Shown here in pieces: positions 26,736-37,413 of a DNA stretch of 63,542 bases; the stretch's first letter is position 1, and each line of letters begins with the position of its first letter. The notes under the pieces are model-generated. The model made no database searches. It worked only from the letters and a program-made list of their open reading frames with translations, and was not told the DNA's origin. The position numbers were made by a program, and so were the translations under genes. This DNA is from Gammaproteobacteria bacterium (lineage in GTDB: Bacteria > Pseudomonadota > Gammaproteobacteria > JAJDYQ01), in assembly GCA_028289815.1 (NCBI GenBank), contig JAPYNQ010000018.1, positions 1 to 63,542 of the forward strand, in the 5' to 3' direction.

Positions 26736-27405
26736 ATGTGTATCCCGCGAGCTTATACTCCGTCAAATTTAGCAGGTGTACAGTCAGTTATTATATCCGG
26801 TAAGTCTGCGATCCATCTCATAAAAGTGCTTCGCCTGCGCCAAGGTGATGCCGTCAACTTGTTTAACGGCGCAAAACTGGAATGCAGGTCAGTTATCAGC
26901 AGGATTGAACGTCACACATCATCTTATACAGCGATATCAAAAGGCGACAGAATGGATGGGGCTTTGCAAAAAGGCACTGAGCTTGATGTAACACGTTTTA
27001 CGCCCATGTACAGCAAACGGTGCGCCGTGAAACTTGATAAGACACGCTGCTAATCAAAAATGGCGCACTGGAGTAGCATTATAATCCGTGCTTGCGAGCA
27101 CAAAGTGGCAGGCACATAATCCCCGATATTTCTCTCCCCAGCACTCTGAGATCTGCCATTGAATTGATATGTTCCCCAAACAGATTCTTTCTAAACCCTG
27201 AAAGTAATGGCAGATTTAACGCGGTCAAGCATTGCTACCGACGTGGCTCTATTTATCGGCCCGGAAGGCGGCTTTGATAATGAAGAGACAAAATATGCGG
27301 GCACATGGAATAATCGGGATTTACATGGTGCCTAGAACCCTTAGAACAGAGACTGCTGCGCTGGCTGCAATCACGGCCATCAATACACTTTGGGGCGATC
27401 TGTAA
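26736..27405 (+). pseudogene. rsmE: 16S rRNA m3U1498 methyltransferase RsmE, broken
   Basis: The first 105 codons (26736-27053) give the RsmE start (CIPRAYTPSNL, HLIKVLRLRQGDAVNLFNG, then AISKGDRMDGALQKGTELDV) but stop at a TAA. The central domain lacks part of the strand region before ISKGDRM. Downstream pieces in other frames give SMMAHWSS-like and RACEH text, then VALFIGPEGGFDNEE (27240-27285) and finally RTLRTETAALAAITAINTLW with GDL and a TAA at 27403-27405. All three hallmark blocks survive but are separated by several stops and frameshifts. Base methylation at U1498 would be lost unless another copy exists. Confidence 0.88.
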
Positions 27406-27427
27406 AATTCGATTACTTATGCACCAG

Positions 27428-27916
27428 TCAGGTCACGTTTTCATATGTAAAAATGCTGTACTGGCTCATCAAAATTTGCTCGATCGCATCCAGATTAGGA
27501 ATACTGGTGATCTCTCCCTCTACCAATATCTGATTGAGAATGAGCGGTGAACTGATATTGGCATTTTTCACTGCGCTGATGCTTGCCTCATTGAAGTCTA
27601 TAGAGTGCGGAACCCCGGAAATCTGTAGCACATAAAAAGGTATTTTTTCAATGTAGTTGATTGACTTCATAACCAAGAAATATCCGCTGCTTGTGCTTTC
27701 AGCAACATAGTGCAAATCGCCCGCAACCTCAAACGCCAACGCAGGTAACTTGCGCTTTTGCCAATCCAAGTAACCCAATAACCATTTGGGAGAGTTTTCG
27801 TAAGGAGTAGGTTTCACCGCTGTCAGGACCTGCAGGATAATGCTGTCTGGCAGCAACAAACTGACACCTTGCAGCGGCACAATAAGGCCTCGAACCCGCC
27901 TTTGCTCCTCAGCCAT
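27428..27916 (-). CDS. CheW-like chemosensory adaptor (last gene of the Pil-Chp operon)
   Basis: 162 residues, cytoplasmic. A single CheW-type domain: VPLQGVSLLLPDSIILQV near the start, PKWLLGYLDWQKRKLPALAF in the middle, and a C-terminal ILMSQYSIFTYENVT. Its ATG overlaps the stop of the kinase gene as TAATG. In Pseudomonas the comparable position is held by chpC, a second CheW-like coupling protein, and this is the likely counterpart. Sequence is divergent from standard CheW, as ChpC is. Confidence 0.75.
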   Translation of the reverse strand: MAEEQRRVRGLIVPLQGVSLLLPDSIILQVLTAVKPTPYENSPKWLLGYLDWQKRKLPALAFEVAGDLHYVAESTSSGYFLVMKSINYIEKIPFYVLQISGVPHSIDFNEASISAVKNANISSPLILNQILVEGEITSIPNLDAIEQILMSQYSIFTYENVT

Positions 27917-30900
27917 TAATGAGCGTCCTGCTTTTCCTCAAGCATTTGATTGACATGGGCAAGCAGATCGACTTCTTGGTAGGGTTTGCCAAGGTAATGA
28001 TCGACACCAATAGCTTCAGCACGTTCCCTGTGCTTCGCACCTGTACGGGATGTAATCATTAAAATCGGAATATTTTTGTAACGCTCATCATTTTTCATCT
28101 GAGCCGCAAGTTCGTAACCGCCCATGCGAGGCATTTCAATATCAAGCAGCATGGCATCGGGCACAATCTCCTCCAGTAATGCGACTGCTTCAACACCATC
28201 TCTTGCGGTCACTACCTCCATATCATATCGTTCCAACAGACGCGTGGTTACGCGACGAACTGTAATGGAATCATCAACAACCATAACCCGGATATCAGCC
28301 TTTTGCCGAGATTCAACCGGCTCGGCTTTTGGAGCTTCTGGCAGGCCATGGGACGCAGCAACCGTTCGCACAAGAGCTGGAACATCAAGAATCAGCGCCA
28401 CGCGCCCGTCACCCAGAATAGTCCCACCAGACACTCCATTTACCGAGCTAAGCTGAGCACCAAGTGACTTAATCACAATTTCACGACGCCCGACAATTTC
28501 ATCGACATAGAATGCAATACGATGCTCACCCACTTGCACAAGTATGAGGGTAGGCTTCATATTTTCATCATGCATCGTCATCGTTCTTCCCAGTATTTTT
28601 CCGAGTGATGCCACCTGATAGTCCTCGTCTCCATATTGATAAGTCTGCTCTCCCGGCGTAGCCGTTATTTCCTTGGCTTTGTCATGGGTAATTCGCGAAA
28701 TACCCTCAATGCTGCCCAAGGGTAAGGCATAGAGATCATGCACAACGCCAACCAGTAGCGCTTGGCTAATCGCCAATGTAAACGGCAAACGAACCGTTAT
28801 AGAGGTACCCTGTTCAACCATGGATTCAATCTTTAGCAGTCCGCCTAATCGCTTGATTTCACTATTGACGACATCCATGCCGATACCATGACCGGCGATC
28901 TGGCTGACTTCATCGGCGGTACTGAACCCGGGATGTACTATCAGCTGCATGATATCCTCATCCGTCATATCCGCATTTTTAACAATAAGCTCCCTAGCCT
29001 CCGCCTTGCTTCGTATGGCTGTCGTATCAAGGCCACCTCCGTCATCGGACACCTGTATGATAATTTCTCCGGCTTCGCGGCTCACGGACATGGTAATCGT
29101 ACCGACCTCGGTTTTACTGCGGGCAGCTCTGACCTCGGGTGACTCAATACCATGAGCAATAGAATTACGAAGCATGTGCTCTAACGGTGAGATCATACGA
29201 TCAAGAAGACGACGATCCATTTTTTCATTAGCACCAATCAACTTGAGCTCGGCTTTCTTACCCAGCTGCTGACAGGTCTGGCGAACAATACGGCGTAACC
29301 GGGGAGCCATAGTGGCTGCAAATGGCACAACCCGCGCTTGCATCAGGCGCTCCTGCAGTTCGGTGTTCACGCGCCCCTGTTGGAGTAAAAGAAGCTCGGT
29401 ATCCCGGCTCAGATCACCGAGAATATCCTGCAGACTGCCAAGATCACCAACACTCTCCATGAGGCCTTTAGATAATTGTTGTAATTGAGAATAACGATCC
29501 ATTTCCAACGGATCAAAATTATCATTCTCATCTGCAAACTGACTATCTCTTTCATGCCTGAATAAAATCTGCGCTTCGGTTTCAATTTCCATTTGACGTA
29601 ACTGATTCCTTAGACGAGTTACCGTCTGATCCAATTCATTTAAACTGAACCGGAAAGTATTACTTTGTTGTTCAAGCCGCGAGCTGAAAATATTGGATTC
29701 ACCTGCAAGATTAACCAAATTATCAATCAGGTCTGATCGAACACGTATGGACCCGTGTACAGCCTGAGATCGATCATGTTTATTTTTACCCGTATCAATG
29801 CCTTTACCACCCTGATCTTCTGCCATAGCAACGATATTTGCCAACGATGTTTCTTCTGAAGCGGACATTGTCCTTGACAAAGGTTCCCTTGGAATTGCCG
29901 AAGAAATACTATTATCATTTACCACGGAGTCAGTAGCAGATAACAATGCGGTGCTATCTGTATTCGATATCTCAATAGAATCAATAGTGTCTGATTGCGT
30001 TTCCTGATTGTCGCCGGCCTTTAATATAGTTCGATGGGAAGCAGCTTCATTATTTTCCTCGGCACCCATTGACGGCTCAACAGAGTGCTCACTCTTTCCC
30101 TTTCTTAGAGCCTCCAGTGCGCTGAGATTTGATTCATCCGGCAATATATTCTGTCCGTTTTCCCTGACCGCTTCATACATGAATTGAAGCTCATCACGAA
30201 CACCAAAAAGTACGTCAAAGACCTGACCTGTAATTTCTGTATGTCCATCAACTATGGAGACAAGCAGATTTTCAAGCTCATGCCCCAGATCACCGATGCC
30301 ACTAAAGTCAACCATTCTGGCACCGCCCTTAAGCGTATGAATATCACGTTGCAGCTGAACAACATAGTTCATATTGTCGGGCTCCTGCTGCCAGTCATTT
30401 AGTATCATTTCCATTGAAACGAGCAGCTCCGCTGCCTCTTCAATAAAAATTTCCAGTATTTCCGGAGCTATTTTTTCATCATCTTGACCCGGATCGGGTT
30501 CCACTTCAGGAGTGACTTCCAAAGTCGATTTAGCCTGAAGTTCCGCTTCCATTCCGCTCAGATCATCAAAAATTAAAGCATCGGCGACAGACGGAGATTC
30601 AACGTCAGTCGGCAGATCTGTCTCCATTAAGCTATGTAAATCCTTCAGTGAAGAACTGATTTCTTCTAATGCACTTTGATCCTGACGCTGTAATGCGGTC
30701 TGGTATCCATTTATTAAGGAAGGATCGTAAGACTTCATGTAATCGCGATATTTGGAGTTCACTTCATCAAGCAGCGATTCATCCAGAGAAAAAGTCCCCT
30801 CGCCACTATTAATAGCATCCAAAAGCTGCCGAACCTGGTCCAAAGAACGTTGCAACAATGCAATTAATTGCTCATCAGCCGCTTGTTCATGCTCTCGGAG

Positions 30901-33900
30901 AGATACAGCAAGGGACTCAAACACTTCAAATATATCCTTGATATCATGTGCACCAGCAGTCGTCAGCCCTCCATGCAAGGTGTGCAGTGCACGAATATGA
31001 TCTTCTTCGAACAAGCACTCTCCTCTGCCAGACCTGCATCGCATTATAAAATGAGAAAGTGTTTGCAAATATGATGTGGTTTCACTGGTATAGATTGTCC
31101 GCAACTCATCCGATCCCAGCAACCCCCCAAGCAGAGGCGATTCTCCGACTGAGGCCGGCAATCCATCAACCGGAGACTTTGGGGGAGAATCGGCCGCCTC
31201 CTCTTCCGGCAAGGACGATGCCTGTTGTTCCTGATTTATGAAAGCCTTAGCCCTGAGTTTTCCGGTCGCCAGACGACCTGCGTCAGATGATATGATTTCA
31301 TATCTGGTGTCTGGAACAGAACCATCTCTAAGAGATGCGATCATTTCAGGGAGCGTGTCTATAGCCTCACCAACGACTTTCAACACTTCGTCGCTTGTCG
31401 GAATCGTCTTATCTATAACGTGATTGAGCAGGTTTTCCAATGCCCAGGAAAACTCTCCAATCTGTATGGCACCCACCATGCGACCACTACCTTTGAGCAT
31501 ATGAAAAGATCTTCTGATCGTGACAGGAGCATCTGAACCTTGAACATTGCCTTTCCATACAGGATAACAACGTTTTAACTCATCAAGCACTTCCTCCGCT
31601 TCTTCAAGAAAAATCCCGATTATTTCGTCATCCAGATCATCTCCCAGCAAACCACCGGATTGTGGCTGGGACTGCTCATCCGGCACGGCTTTTATCTCAT
31701 CAGAGGCGCCCCCGACCCTATCGCTACCCAATGTGGCTTCGGAGGCAATTTCTATCTCTTCCAGAGGTGGATCAATATCATCAACTTGTATCTCTCCTTC
31801 AATTTTCGGTCTGCTGTCAGAGCCCAAACCAGCACGGACTCTTGCCATCACTTCTTCCTCAGACTCTACGGGTGGAGCAACATCTATCTCTTCAATGTCA
31901 GCAACCTGTTCATCAACTTCTTCTACACCTTCACCCTCCAGCCCCATATCCCACAAGGTCTCCAGATCAATATCCGGGCTGCCCTCTTCGATCAAAAGCT
32001 CTTCAGCCTCAACCGGGTCATCTGACTCAACCTCTTGCAGCTCCTGAACGACTACATCCAGATCCGCCTCCGAATCAGCAGATATCTCAGAAAGCTCAAG
32101 CTCCAGTTCTTCCGATAGTACACCAGAGTTATCACTTCCAGCCGCTTTCTCCAGAGAGGCCGGCTCGTCTCTAGCCTCTCCTATTGAATCTGAACTATCA
32201 GCACCAGTGATATGAGCTGACCGTACTGGATACCCAAGTGACGCTAAAGATTTTTCAGCGAGGTTAAGCGCCTGCTCATGATAAGGAAGGTCCTGCACTA
32301 CAGCATCAAGATAATAGTCCACACTGGCAATCGCATCCGCCAAACTGCTTATTTCTTCATCGGCAGGGTCTTTTTTCGCGAGAACCAGTTCCTTGTCAAT
32401 ATAGCTCCTGATTCTTGATACGATCTCACTTGCCCGTAAGTGTGAAACAATTTTCAGGGCACCGGCGATCTGCTGTAACAGGATATTGACAGCACCCAGC
32501 TGATTACGCTCAGCATCAGGATGCTCGGAAAAAGCAGCTATAACATCTTTTACGCTGCTCATGTTGATGGCTGACTCTTTGATAGCAGTCAGAGTCACAT
32601 CCGGCATGGTAGCTGACGAGTCAGTCGTGGCCATTTCATGCCCTTTCGGTAGCAGGGCATATAACCGCGACTCAATCTGAATAATCAGGTCAGGCAAGCC
32701 GGAAAGTTGCTCGGCATCTGACTCACTATCATCCGCAGTAAATTCCTCGACCTTCCTGCAGTAGTCATTCAACGGATCTTGCAGGTCGGTATGACCAATC
32801 ATGACGATGGCTCCGGCCGCATTCCTGAGCGACTGTACCATATACTTCAGCTTGCCATAATCATATTCCCCCGTGCGGTGATAAGTATCCAGTATACTCC
32901 GAGCATACTCAAGCTCTTGGATAATCCCGGCAGTCACGGTCTCCATGACATTCATGCCAAGACCAGCCAATTCTTCACGCACACGCTGCAAATCCGCATC
33001 TTGAGGCAGGTATTCGCCTAATCGGAATGCCGTTCGGATATCGTCAACGCGCCTACCTTCCGATGACGCAGTCGCCACATGATATAGCAACATGCGTATT
33101 AAATTGTCGGGTTCCTCTGCGGAAAGATCTTTCTCACCCGAATCAATAATCTCCTTAGAAATCCGATCAATCCGGCCGAACATATTGTTGATCGACAAAA
33201 TATTCTGCTCAAATCCTTCATCACGTACTGCCTCGGCCATAGCAGCCCCAATCCAGTAAATCTGCTGGATTACTTCTGAACTGGCAGCTTGGTAATACTG
33301 CTCAAACAAGGAAATAACAGAATCTAGCGACTGCCTGACATCCCTGTTGTGAAAAAATCCGAGCATTCCTAGATGAACCCTATAACGGGTGTCCCTGACC
33401 AATGACTGTAAATCCTGATCAGATTGCATATTCAATTCAGGTCGAATACCCGTGATCTCAGGAGTGAACAATGACTCGGGCAATAAGGCCGGTAATCCAT
33501 GGGCACCGCGTAACTCATTGACCAGCGGTAAAAAGATGATAGCTGCATCCACCTGACCGGACTGAATACGGTTAAAATAGCTTGGAAGCTGCAGTATGGC
33601 CCGCATCAGTGCGTCAAATGCAGTCTTGCGCTCAACCTTGTCATCTGTCGAGCTAACCAGCGCATCAAGCAGACCATTCATTTCCCCAACCAGAACTGAA
33701 GCTCCCTCTAGCTGCAGCATTTTTAATGTGCCATGTACCTGTCTCAGCACAGGCTGGCAGCTTTTCAACAGCTCGATATCTTCGGGATTATCGCTCTCAG
33801 CATATGCTTCAAAGGCTGATTTTGCTTTATCAAGTGATTGATTAAGCTCACTCTTGACCCAGTTCAAGGGTGTAATTTGCTGGTTGGTACCCGGATCAAT

Positions 33901-33903
33901 CAT
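27916..33903 (-). CDS. chpA: ChpA/PilL-type hybrid chemosensory histidine kinase
   Basis: 1995 residues from ATG 33903 (MIDPGTNQQITPLNWVKSEL). A start 32 codons earlier would run into pilJ. It scans as an N-terminal region with helical FimL/Hpt-like modules; Hpt modules with phospho-accepting His at about residue 799 (SFHMLKGSGRM), 973 (HTLHGGLTTAG) and 1187 (HTLKGGARMVD); acidic linkers; a CheA kinase core with dimerisation helices, the N box HMLRNSIAHGIE near 1574, DDGGGLD and GHGIGMDVV; a CheW-like domain; and a receiver ending with phospho-Asp near 1919 (LLDIEMPRMGG). It is somewhat shorter than Pseudomonas ChpA. Sits at the core of twitching motility control. Confidence 0.95.
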   Translation of the reverse strand: MIDPGTNQQITPLNWVKSELNQSLDKAKSAFEAYAESDNPEDIELLKSCQPVLRQVHGTLKMLQLEGASVLVGEMNGLLDALVSSTDDKVERKTAFDALMRAILQLPSYFNRIQSGQVDAAIIFLPLVNELRGAHGLPALLPESLFTPEITGIRPELNMQSDQDLQSLVRDTRYRVHLGMLGFFHNRDVRQSLDSVISLFEQYYQAASSEVIQQIYWIGAAMAEAVRDEGFEQNILSINNMFGRIDRISKEIIDSGEKDLSAEEPDNLIRMLLYHVATASSEGRRVDDIRTAFRLGEYLPQDADLQRVREELAGLGMNVMETVTAGIIQELEYARSILDTYHRTGEYDYGKLKYMVQSLRNAAGAIVMIGHTDLQDPLNDYCRKVEEFTADDSESDAEQLSGLPDLIIQIESRLYALLPKGHEMATTDSSATMPDVTLTAIKESAINMSSVKDVIAAFSEHPDAERNQLGAVNILLQQIAGALKIVSHLRASEIVSRIRSYIDKELVLAKKDPADEEISSLADAIASVDYYLDAVVQDLPYHEQALNLAEKSLASLGYPVRSAHITGADSSDSIGEARDEPASLEKAAGSDNSGVLSEELELELSEISADSEADLDVVVQELQEVESDDPVEAEELLIEEGSPDIDLETLWDMGLEGEGVEEVDEQVADIEEIDVAPPVESEEEVMARVRAGLGSDSRPKIEGEIQVDDIDPPLEEIEIASEATLGSDRVGGASDEIKAVPDEQSQPQSGGLLGDDLDDEIIGIFLEEAEEVLDELKRCYPVWKGNVQGSDAPVTIRRSFHMLKGSGRMVGAIQIGEFSWALENLLNHVIDKTIPTSDEVLKVVGEAIDTLPEMIASLRDGSVPDTRYEIISSDAGRLATGKLRAKAFINQEQQASSLPEEEAADSPPKSPVDGLPASVGESPLLGGLLGSDELRTIYTSETTSYLQTLSHFIMRCRSGRGECLFEEDHIRALHTLHGGLTTAGAHDIKDIFEVFESLAVSLREHEQAADEQLIALLQRSLDQVRQLLDAINSGEGTFSLDESLLDEVNSKYRDYMKSYDPSLINGYQTALQRQDQSALEEISSSLKDLHSLMETDLPTDVESPSVADALIFDDLSGMEAELQAKSTLEVTPEVEPDPGQDDEKIAPEILEIFIEEAAELLVSMEMILNDWQQEPDNMNYVVQLQRDIHTLKGGARMVDFSGIGDLGHELENLLVSIVDGHTEITGQVFDVLFGVRDELQFMYEAVRENGQNILPDESNLSALEALRKGKSEHSVEPSMGAEENNEAASHRTILKAGDNQETQSDTIDSIEISNTDSTALLSATDSVVNDNSISSAIPREPLSRTMSASEETSLANIVAMAEDQGGKGIDTGKNKHDRSQAVHGSIRVRSDLIDNLVNLAGESNIFSSRLEQQSNTFRFSLNELDQTVTRLRNQLRQMEIETEAQILFRHERDSQFADENDNFDPLEMDRYSQLQQLSKGLMESVGDLGSLQDILGDLSRDTELLLLQQGRVNTELQERLMQARVVPFAATMAPRLRRIVRQTCQQLGKKAELKLIGANEKMDRRLLDRMISPLEHMLRNSIAHGIESPEVRAARSKTEVGTITMSVSREAGEIIIQVSDDGGGLDTTAIRSKAEARELIVKNADMTDEDIMQLIVHPGFSTADEVSQIAGHGIGMDVVNSEIKRLGGLLKIESMVEQGTSITVRLPFTLAISQALLVGVVHDLYALPLGSIEGISRITHDKAKEITATPGEQTYQYGDEDYQVASLGKILGRTMTMHDENMKPTLILVQVGEHRIAFYVDEIVGRREIVIKSLGAQLSSVNGVSGGTILGDGRVALILDVPALVRTVAASHGLPEAPKAEPVESRQKADIRVMVVDDSITVRRVTTRLLERYDMEVVTARDGVEAVALLEEIVPDAMLLDIEMPRMGGYELAAQMKNDERYKNIPILMITSRTGAKHRERAEAIGVDHYLGKPYQEVDLLAHVNQMLEEKQDAH

Positions 33904-33940
33904 GATCTTGAAAAGTAGTGTCGCTATCAGGTGCCGATTA

Positions 33941-36019
33941 TCAGTCGGGCAAGCGGAAGCCCGATACCTGTTGCTTAAGATTTTCGGCCATGCTCGCAAG
34001 CTCCCCGATTGAACTGGCTGTACTGCTGGTACCTTGGGAGGTCTGACGCGTTACATCCCCAACCAGGAGCATGGATTTGGAGATCTTGCCGGCGCCTTCG
34101 GCATATTGACTGGCTGCCTTTGAAATTTTATTAATCAGTTCAGCCAAGCGATTGGAACCCTTCTCAATCTCTTCCAGAGCAGTTCCCGCGCTCTCGGCAC
34201 GCTGCGCACCTTTCACTACCTCAGCTGTGGTTTGCTCCATTGAGGCTATAGCTTCGTTGGTATCCGCCTGGATCGCAGTTACAATATTTTCAATCTGCTT
34301 TGTTGCATTTGCTGATCGTTCAGCAAGGCGCTGTACCTCATCCGCAACCACTGCAAAACCGCGCCCGGCTTCCCCTGCCGACGACGCCTGAATGGCTGCA
34401 TTAAGCGCGAGGATATTGGTCTGGTCAGCAATATCATTAATCAGTCGAACAATATCGCCAATCTCCTGAGAAGATTCGCCTAGTCGTTTCAGGCGTTTTG
34501 AGGTTTCCTGAATTTGCTGACGAATACTGTCCATACCATTAATGGTATCCCGCACCGTCTCACCACCTTTATACGCGATATCAATTGAGCTCTTGGCCAC
34601 ACCAGCAGAGTATCCGGCCTCGGTAGATATTTCTTCCATTGATTTTGCCATTTTCGTAATTGACTGCGCTACACTACCGACGTCTTTAGCCTGCTGCTCA
34701 CTGGCTTGCGCAAGCTCGTTAGTGGTCGTCAGCGTCTCCTGCGTTGCACTTGTTACCTGAGTTGCCGCTTTGTTAATAGTAGATACCAGATCACGCAGCG
34801 TCTCAATGGATGAGTTAATCGCATCAGCAATTGTGCCGGTAAATGCCTCATCCACCGATGCCTCCACGGTTAAGTCACCATCCTGAAGAGGCTCAAGTTC
34901 ATCCAGCAAACGTAATACAGCCATATTTTGAGATTGAACCTGCATGGCAGCCTCTGTCTGGCGTGTTGTCGCTTCCTGTGTGCGCCTCTTGGAGTCCAGC
35001 AACATTAGCATACCTAGGATAATCAGAATTACGGCAGCAGTACCAGCGGCAATATAGCCATTGCGTGTAGTAAAAAGCCCTGTCTCGCCTCGGGCACGGT
35101 AGGAGTCGGCCAGCGCATTCAACTGACCAAGCAGACCCTGGCTATCTTCAAAAATCTGTGAGGCCGCCTCACGAACTTGGAAAAACCGGGAGATCCCGTC
35201 CATGATGACCGGTACATTGCTCTCGTGTTCGCTAAATACGGAGTCCACTTCCTCAAGCAGCGCGACAATCGCCTCATCCGTTAAAGGCTGGCGGTTCTCA
35301 TCACTGTCCTGACCCCTCATGATATTCAGACCGCCTCTAAAGGCGGCGGTCCATCTAGCAAAGTCATTCGCTGCTGTTGCACTACCTACCCCCCCCCGCA
35401 ACGCTTCAGCAAGACGTGATGTCATGCGCTCCGCATAGGTCAGCTGAAGCGATGCAAAATAAATCTGCTGAGCACTCTCACCGGCCTCCACCATGAGACC
35501 GAGCACTTCATCCACCACGACCTGCAACGCAGGACTTGCAAGCTTAAAACCTTCGGCATCTTCCCGGATCCCTAGTATTTCTTCCGTACTGTCAACGATC
35601 AAATCTGCATTTGAACTCACAGGAGACCATACAGAACTTAATGCATCAAGCTGATCTTGAAGATCAAGGGGGCTTGCCGGCAGACCGGTATCTTCTCTGC
35701 CTTGCCTAAGCTGCCGAAGATTAAGATCGAATTCACCCACCTTTTCTTCAAGGGCATCAAATGCGTCCGCATTGCCTGATGAAGCCTCCGAGGCGATGCC
35801 CGGCAGTTGCTGTGATATGAGCTTTAATTGGTCCGTCAATGAAATATACTCACTCCGGTAAGCCTCATTTTCCAAGACCTTCTGGAAAATCACCACTGTA
35901 GCAACCAAGGATACAACCAGAAGCACAAACAATACAATGTTCTGAATCCCCCTTAATCCCTCCATACCCCGTATATTCGCCAGACGATTGGTGCTGGTAT
36001 TTCCCATGTCGAACGCCAT
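33941..36019 (-). CDS. pilJ: PilJ-type methyl-accepting chemotaxis protein
   Basis: 692 residues, inner membrane. Membrane helix near 26-46 ([20 protein letters not shown]), a periplasmic helical sensor region, a second helix near 320-343 ([18 protein letters not shown]), a HAMP-like segment, then the cytoplasmic signalling hairpin with the tip [20 protein letters not shown] and [17 protein letters not shown]. In Pseudomonas PilJ senses signals for type IV pili and feeds ChpA. A 9-G run (35399-35407 on the plus strand as C) codes for the Gly-Gly-Val stretch near residue 207 and could slip. It lies between pilI and chpA. Confidence 0.95.
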   Translation of the reverse strand: MAFDMGNTSTNRLANIRGMEGLRGIQNIVLFVLLVVSLVATVVIFQKVLENEAYRSEYISLTDQLKLISQQLPGIASEASSGNADAFDALEEKVGEFDLNLRQLRQGREDTGLPASPLDLQDQLDALSSVWSPVSSNADLIVDSTEEILGIREDAEGFKLASPALQVVVDEVLGLMVEAGESAQQIYFASLQLTYAERMTSRLAEALRGGVGSATAANDFARWTAAFRGGLNIMRGQDSDENRQPLTDEAIVALLEEVDSVFSEHESNVPVIMDGISRFFQVREAASQIFEDSQGLLGQLNALADSYRARGETGLFTTRNGYIAAGTAAVILIILGMLMLLDSKRRTQEATTRQTEAAMQVQSQNMAVLRLLDELEPLQDGDLTVEASVDEAFTGTIADAINSSIETLRDLVSTINKAATQVTSATQETLTTTNELAQASEQQAKDVGSVAQSITKMAKSMEEISTEAGYSAGVAKSSIDIAYKGGETVRDTINGMDSIRQQIQETSKRLKRLGESSQEIGDIVRLINDIADQTNILALNAAIQASSAGEAGRGFAVVADEVQRLAERSANATKQIENIVTAIQADTNEAIASMEQTTAEVVKGAQRAESAGTALEEIEKGSNRLAELINKISKAASQYAEGAGKISKSMLLVGDVTRQTSQGTSSTASSIGELASMAENLKQQVSGFRLPD
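35399..35407 (-). repeat. homopolymer of nine G inside pilJ
   Basis: Seen as nine C on the plus strand. It falls in the periplasmic region of PilJ, in codons for Arg-Gly-Gly-Val. The gene is in frame at this length, so loss or gain of one base would truncate the receptor. Confidence 0.8.
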
Positions 36020-36089
36020 GCCTTTATCTCCTCCGAGTCATTAGTATTAATTGATACTTACCCTTAATCTGACGTGAGGTCATCTGTTT

Positions 36090-36629
36090 TCAAGCAGCAG
36101 CCTGCATAAATCCTGTTTCATTTATCAGCTTCTCCACTTCCATAGCGTGGAAAACCGTCCCTTCTTTTTCAAAGCTGCCGCTTAGTACCGACTTTAAGGG
36201 TTCTAACATATCCGTCATTTGAATGTCGGTACGCGCATCGACAGGGAAACGGCGCACTCCATATGCTTGGTCAATGATAAGTCCCGAACGCACCTCTTGG
36301 AACTGCACAACTAGGATAAGCGAATGTTTGGAGCGCTCTGTTGCGATATTAAACAGAAAATCCCCAAAGTTCACGATCGGCAGTAACTCGCCGCGGACAT
36401 TCGCAACGCCCATCATCCACTTTCTGGTGCCTGGGACAATCGTAATTTCCGGCAGCGTAAGCAACCCGTAAACATTGCGCTCGTCAACGAGGAGTTGTAC
36501 TTTACCCACACGAAATGAAACCGCTCGCCAATAGTCACGCCGATCCTCCTCAGTAGCAAAATTCACCACATGACGGCGGCCCCGCTCCTCATACGAGACC
36601 AACTGCTCAAACGGTGACAAGTCAGCCAT
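36090..36629 (-). CDS. pilI: PilI, CheW-type coupling protein of the type IV pilus chemosensory system
   Basis: 179 residues. Single CheW domain: FRVGKVQLLVDERNVYGLLT, VPGTRKWMMGVANVRGELLP, and IIDQAYGVRRF. It links PilJ to the ChpA kinase. Gene order pilG-pilH-pilI-pilJ-chpA is the standard Pil-Chp cluster. pilH ends three bases upstream. Confidence 0.93.
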   Translation of the reverse strand: MADLSPFEQLVSYEERGRRHVVNFATEEDRRDYWRAVSFRVGKVQLLVDERNVYGLLTLPEITIVPGTRKWMMGVANVRGELLPIVNFGDFLFNIATERSKHSLILVVQFQEVRSGLIIDQAYGVRRFPVDARTDIQMTDMLEPLKSVLSGSFEKEGTVFHAMEVEKLINETGFMQAAA

Positions 36630-36631
36630 GA

Positions 36632-37000
36632 TTACGCCGCGGAAAGTACTTTATCAGTTGCCGCAGTAATCGCATCAGCATCCACGGGCTTGACCAGATA
36701 GTCTGTGGCACCCTGACGTCTAGCCCATTCCATGTCGGTCTGCTGATTCTTGGAGGACATGACAATAACAGGTATGGACGAGGTATCAGGATTAGCACTT
36801 ATCTCGCGAGTCGCCTTGAATCCATTCATATCCGGCATAACGATATCCATAAAAATAAGATCCGGTTTTTCGGACACGGCTAATGCAACACCTTCAGTGC
36901 CATTACCGGCTGTAAGCACCGTGTGTCCCTTACCTTCCAGTATGCCCTTTACAATGGCAATATCCGTTGGCGAGTCATCTACCATTAATATCCGAGCCAT
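36632..37000 (-). CDS. pilH: PilH, CheY-like response regulator
   Basis: 122 residues, a lone receiver domain: acidic pair in MVDDSPTDIAIV, phospho-acceptor Asp in LIFMDIVMPDMNG, Thr/Ser site in PVIVMSSKNQQTD, and Lys in YLVKPVDA. In Pseudomonas PilH modulates pilus retraction and opposes PilG. It follows pilG by two bases. Confidence 0.94.
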   Translation of the reverse strand: MARILMVDDSPTDIAIVKGILEGKGHTVLTAGNGTEGVALAVSEKPDLIFMDIVMPDMNGFKATREISANPDTSSIPVIVMSSKNQQTDMEWARRQGATDYLVKPVDADAITAATDKVLSAA

Positions 37001-37002
37001 AA

Positions 37003-37413
37003 TTACTCCTTCGTCTGGGTTCCCGCGTGCCGGCTGATCGCATCAAGCAGCTCTTTTTTTGTGAATGGTTTAGTCAGATACTGTTCCGAACCCACTATCT
37101 TACCTCTGGCTTTATCAAACAAACCATCTTTACTGGATAACATAACAACAGGTGTGGATTTAAACATCCGGTTATTTTTTATCAGTGCGCAGGTCTGATA
37201 ACCATCTAGGCGAGGCATCATGATATCCACGAATATAATGTCCGGCTTATGGTCAACAATTCTTGAAAGTGCCTCGAAACCATCATCCGCGGTAACCACT
37301 TGGCAGCCTGCTTTTTTCAGCAGGGTTTCAGCTGTCCGACGAATGGTTTTGCTGTCATCAACCACCATAACTCGCAGGCTGCTGAAATTGCTTTCTTCCA
37401 TGCTACCGGTCAT
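37003..37413 (-). CDS. pilG: PilG, CheY-like response regulator
   Basis: 136 residues. Receiver domain: VMVVDDSKTIRRTAETLL, phospho-acceptor in IIFVDIMMPRLDGY, switch residue in VVMLSSKDGLFDKARG, and Lys in YLTKPFTKKEL. PilG promotes pilus extension and cAMP signalling in Pseudomonas. First gene of the operon. gshA-gshB lie divergently upstream; in Pseudomonas pilG also neighbours gshB, so the link between the two loci is conserved though the orientation differs. Confidence 0.94.
   Translation of the reverse strand: MTGSMEESNFSSLRVMVVDDSKTIRRTAETLLKKAGCQVVTADDGFEALSRIVDHKPDIIFVDIMMPRLDGYQTCALIKNNRMFKSTPVVMLSSKDGLFDKARGKIVGSEQYLTKPFTKKELLDAISRHAGTQTKE

Noticed and set aside
31662-32174. 170-codon plus-strand frame over chpA
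   Set aside because: Shadow of the acidic linker of the kinase gene; composition Pro/Gln/Arg is the antisense of Glu/Ser-rich text.
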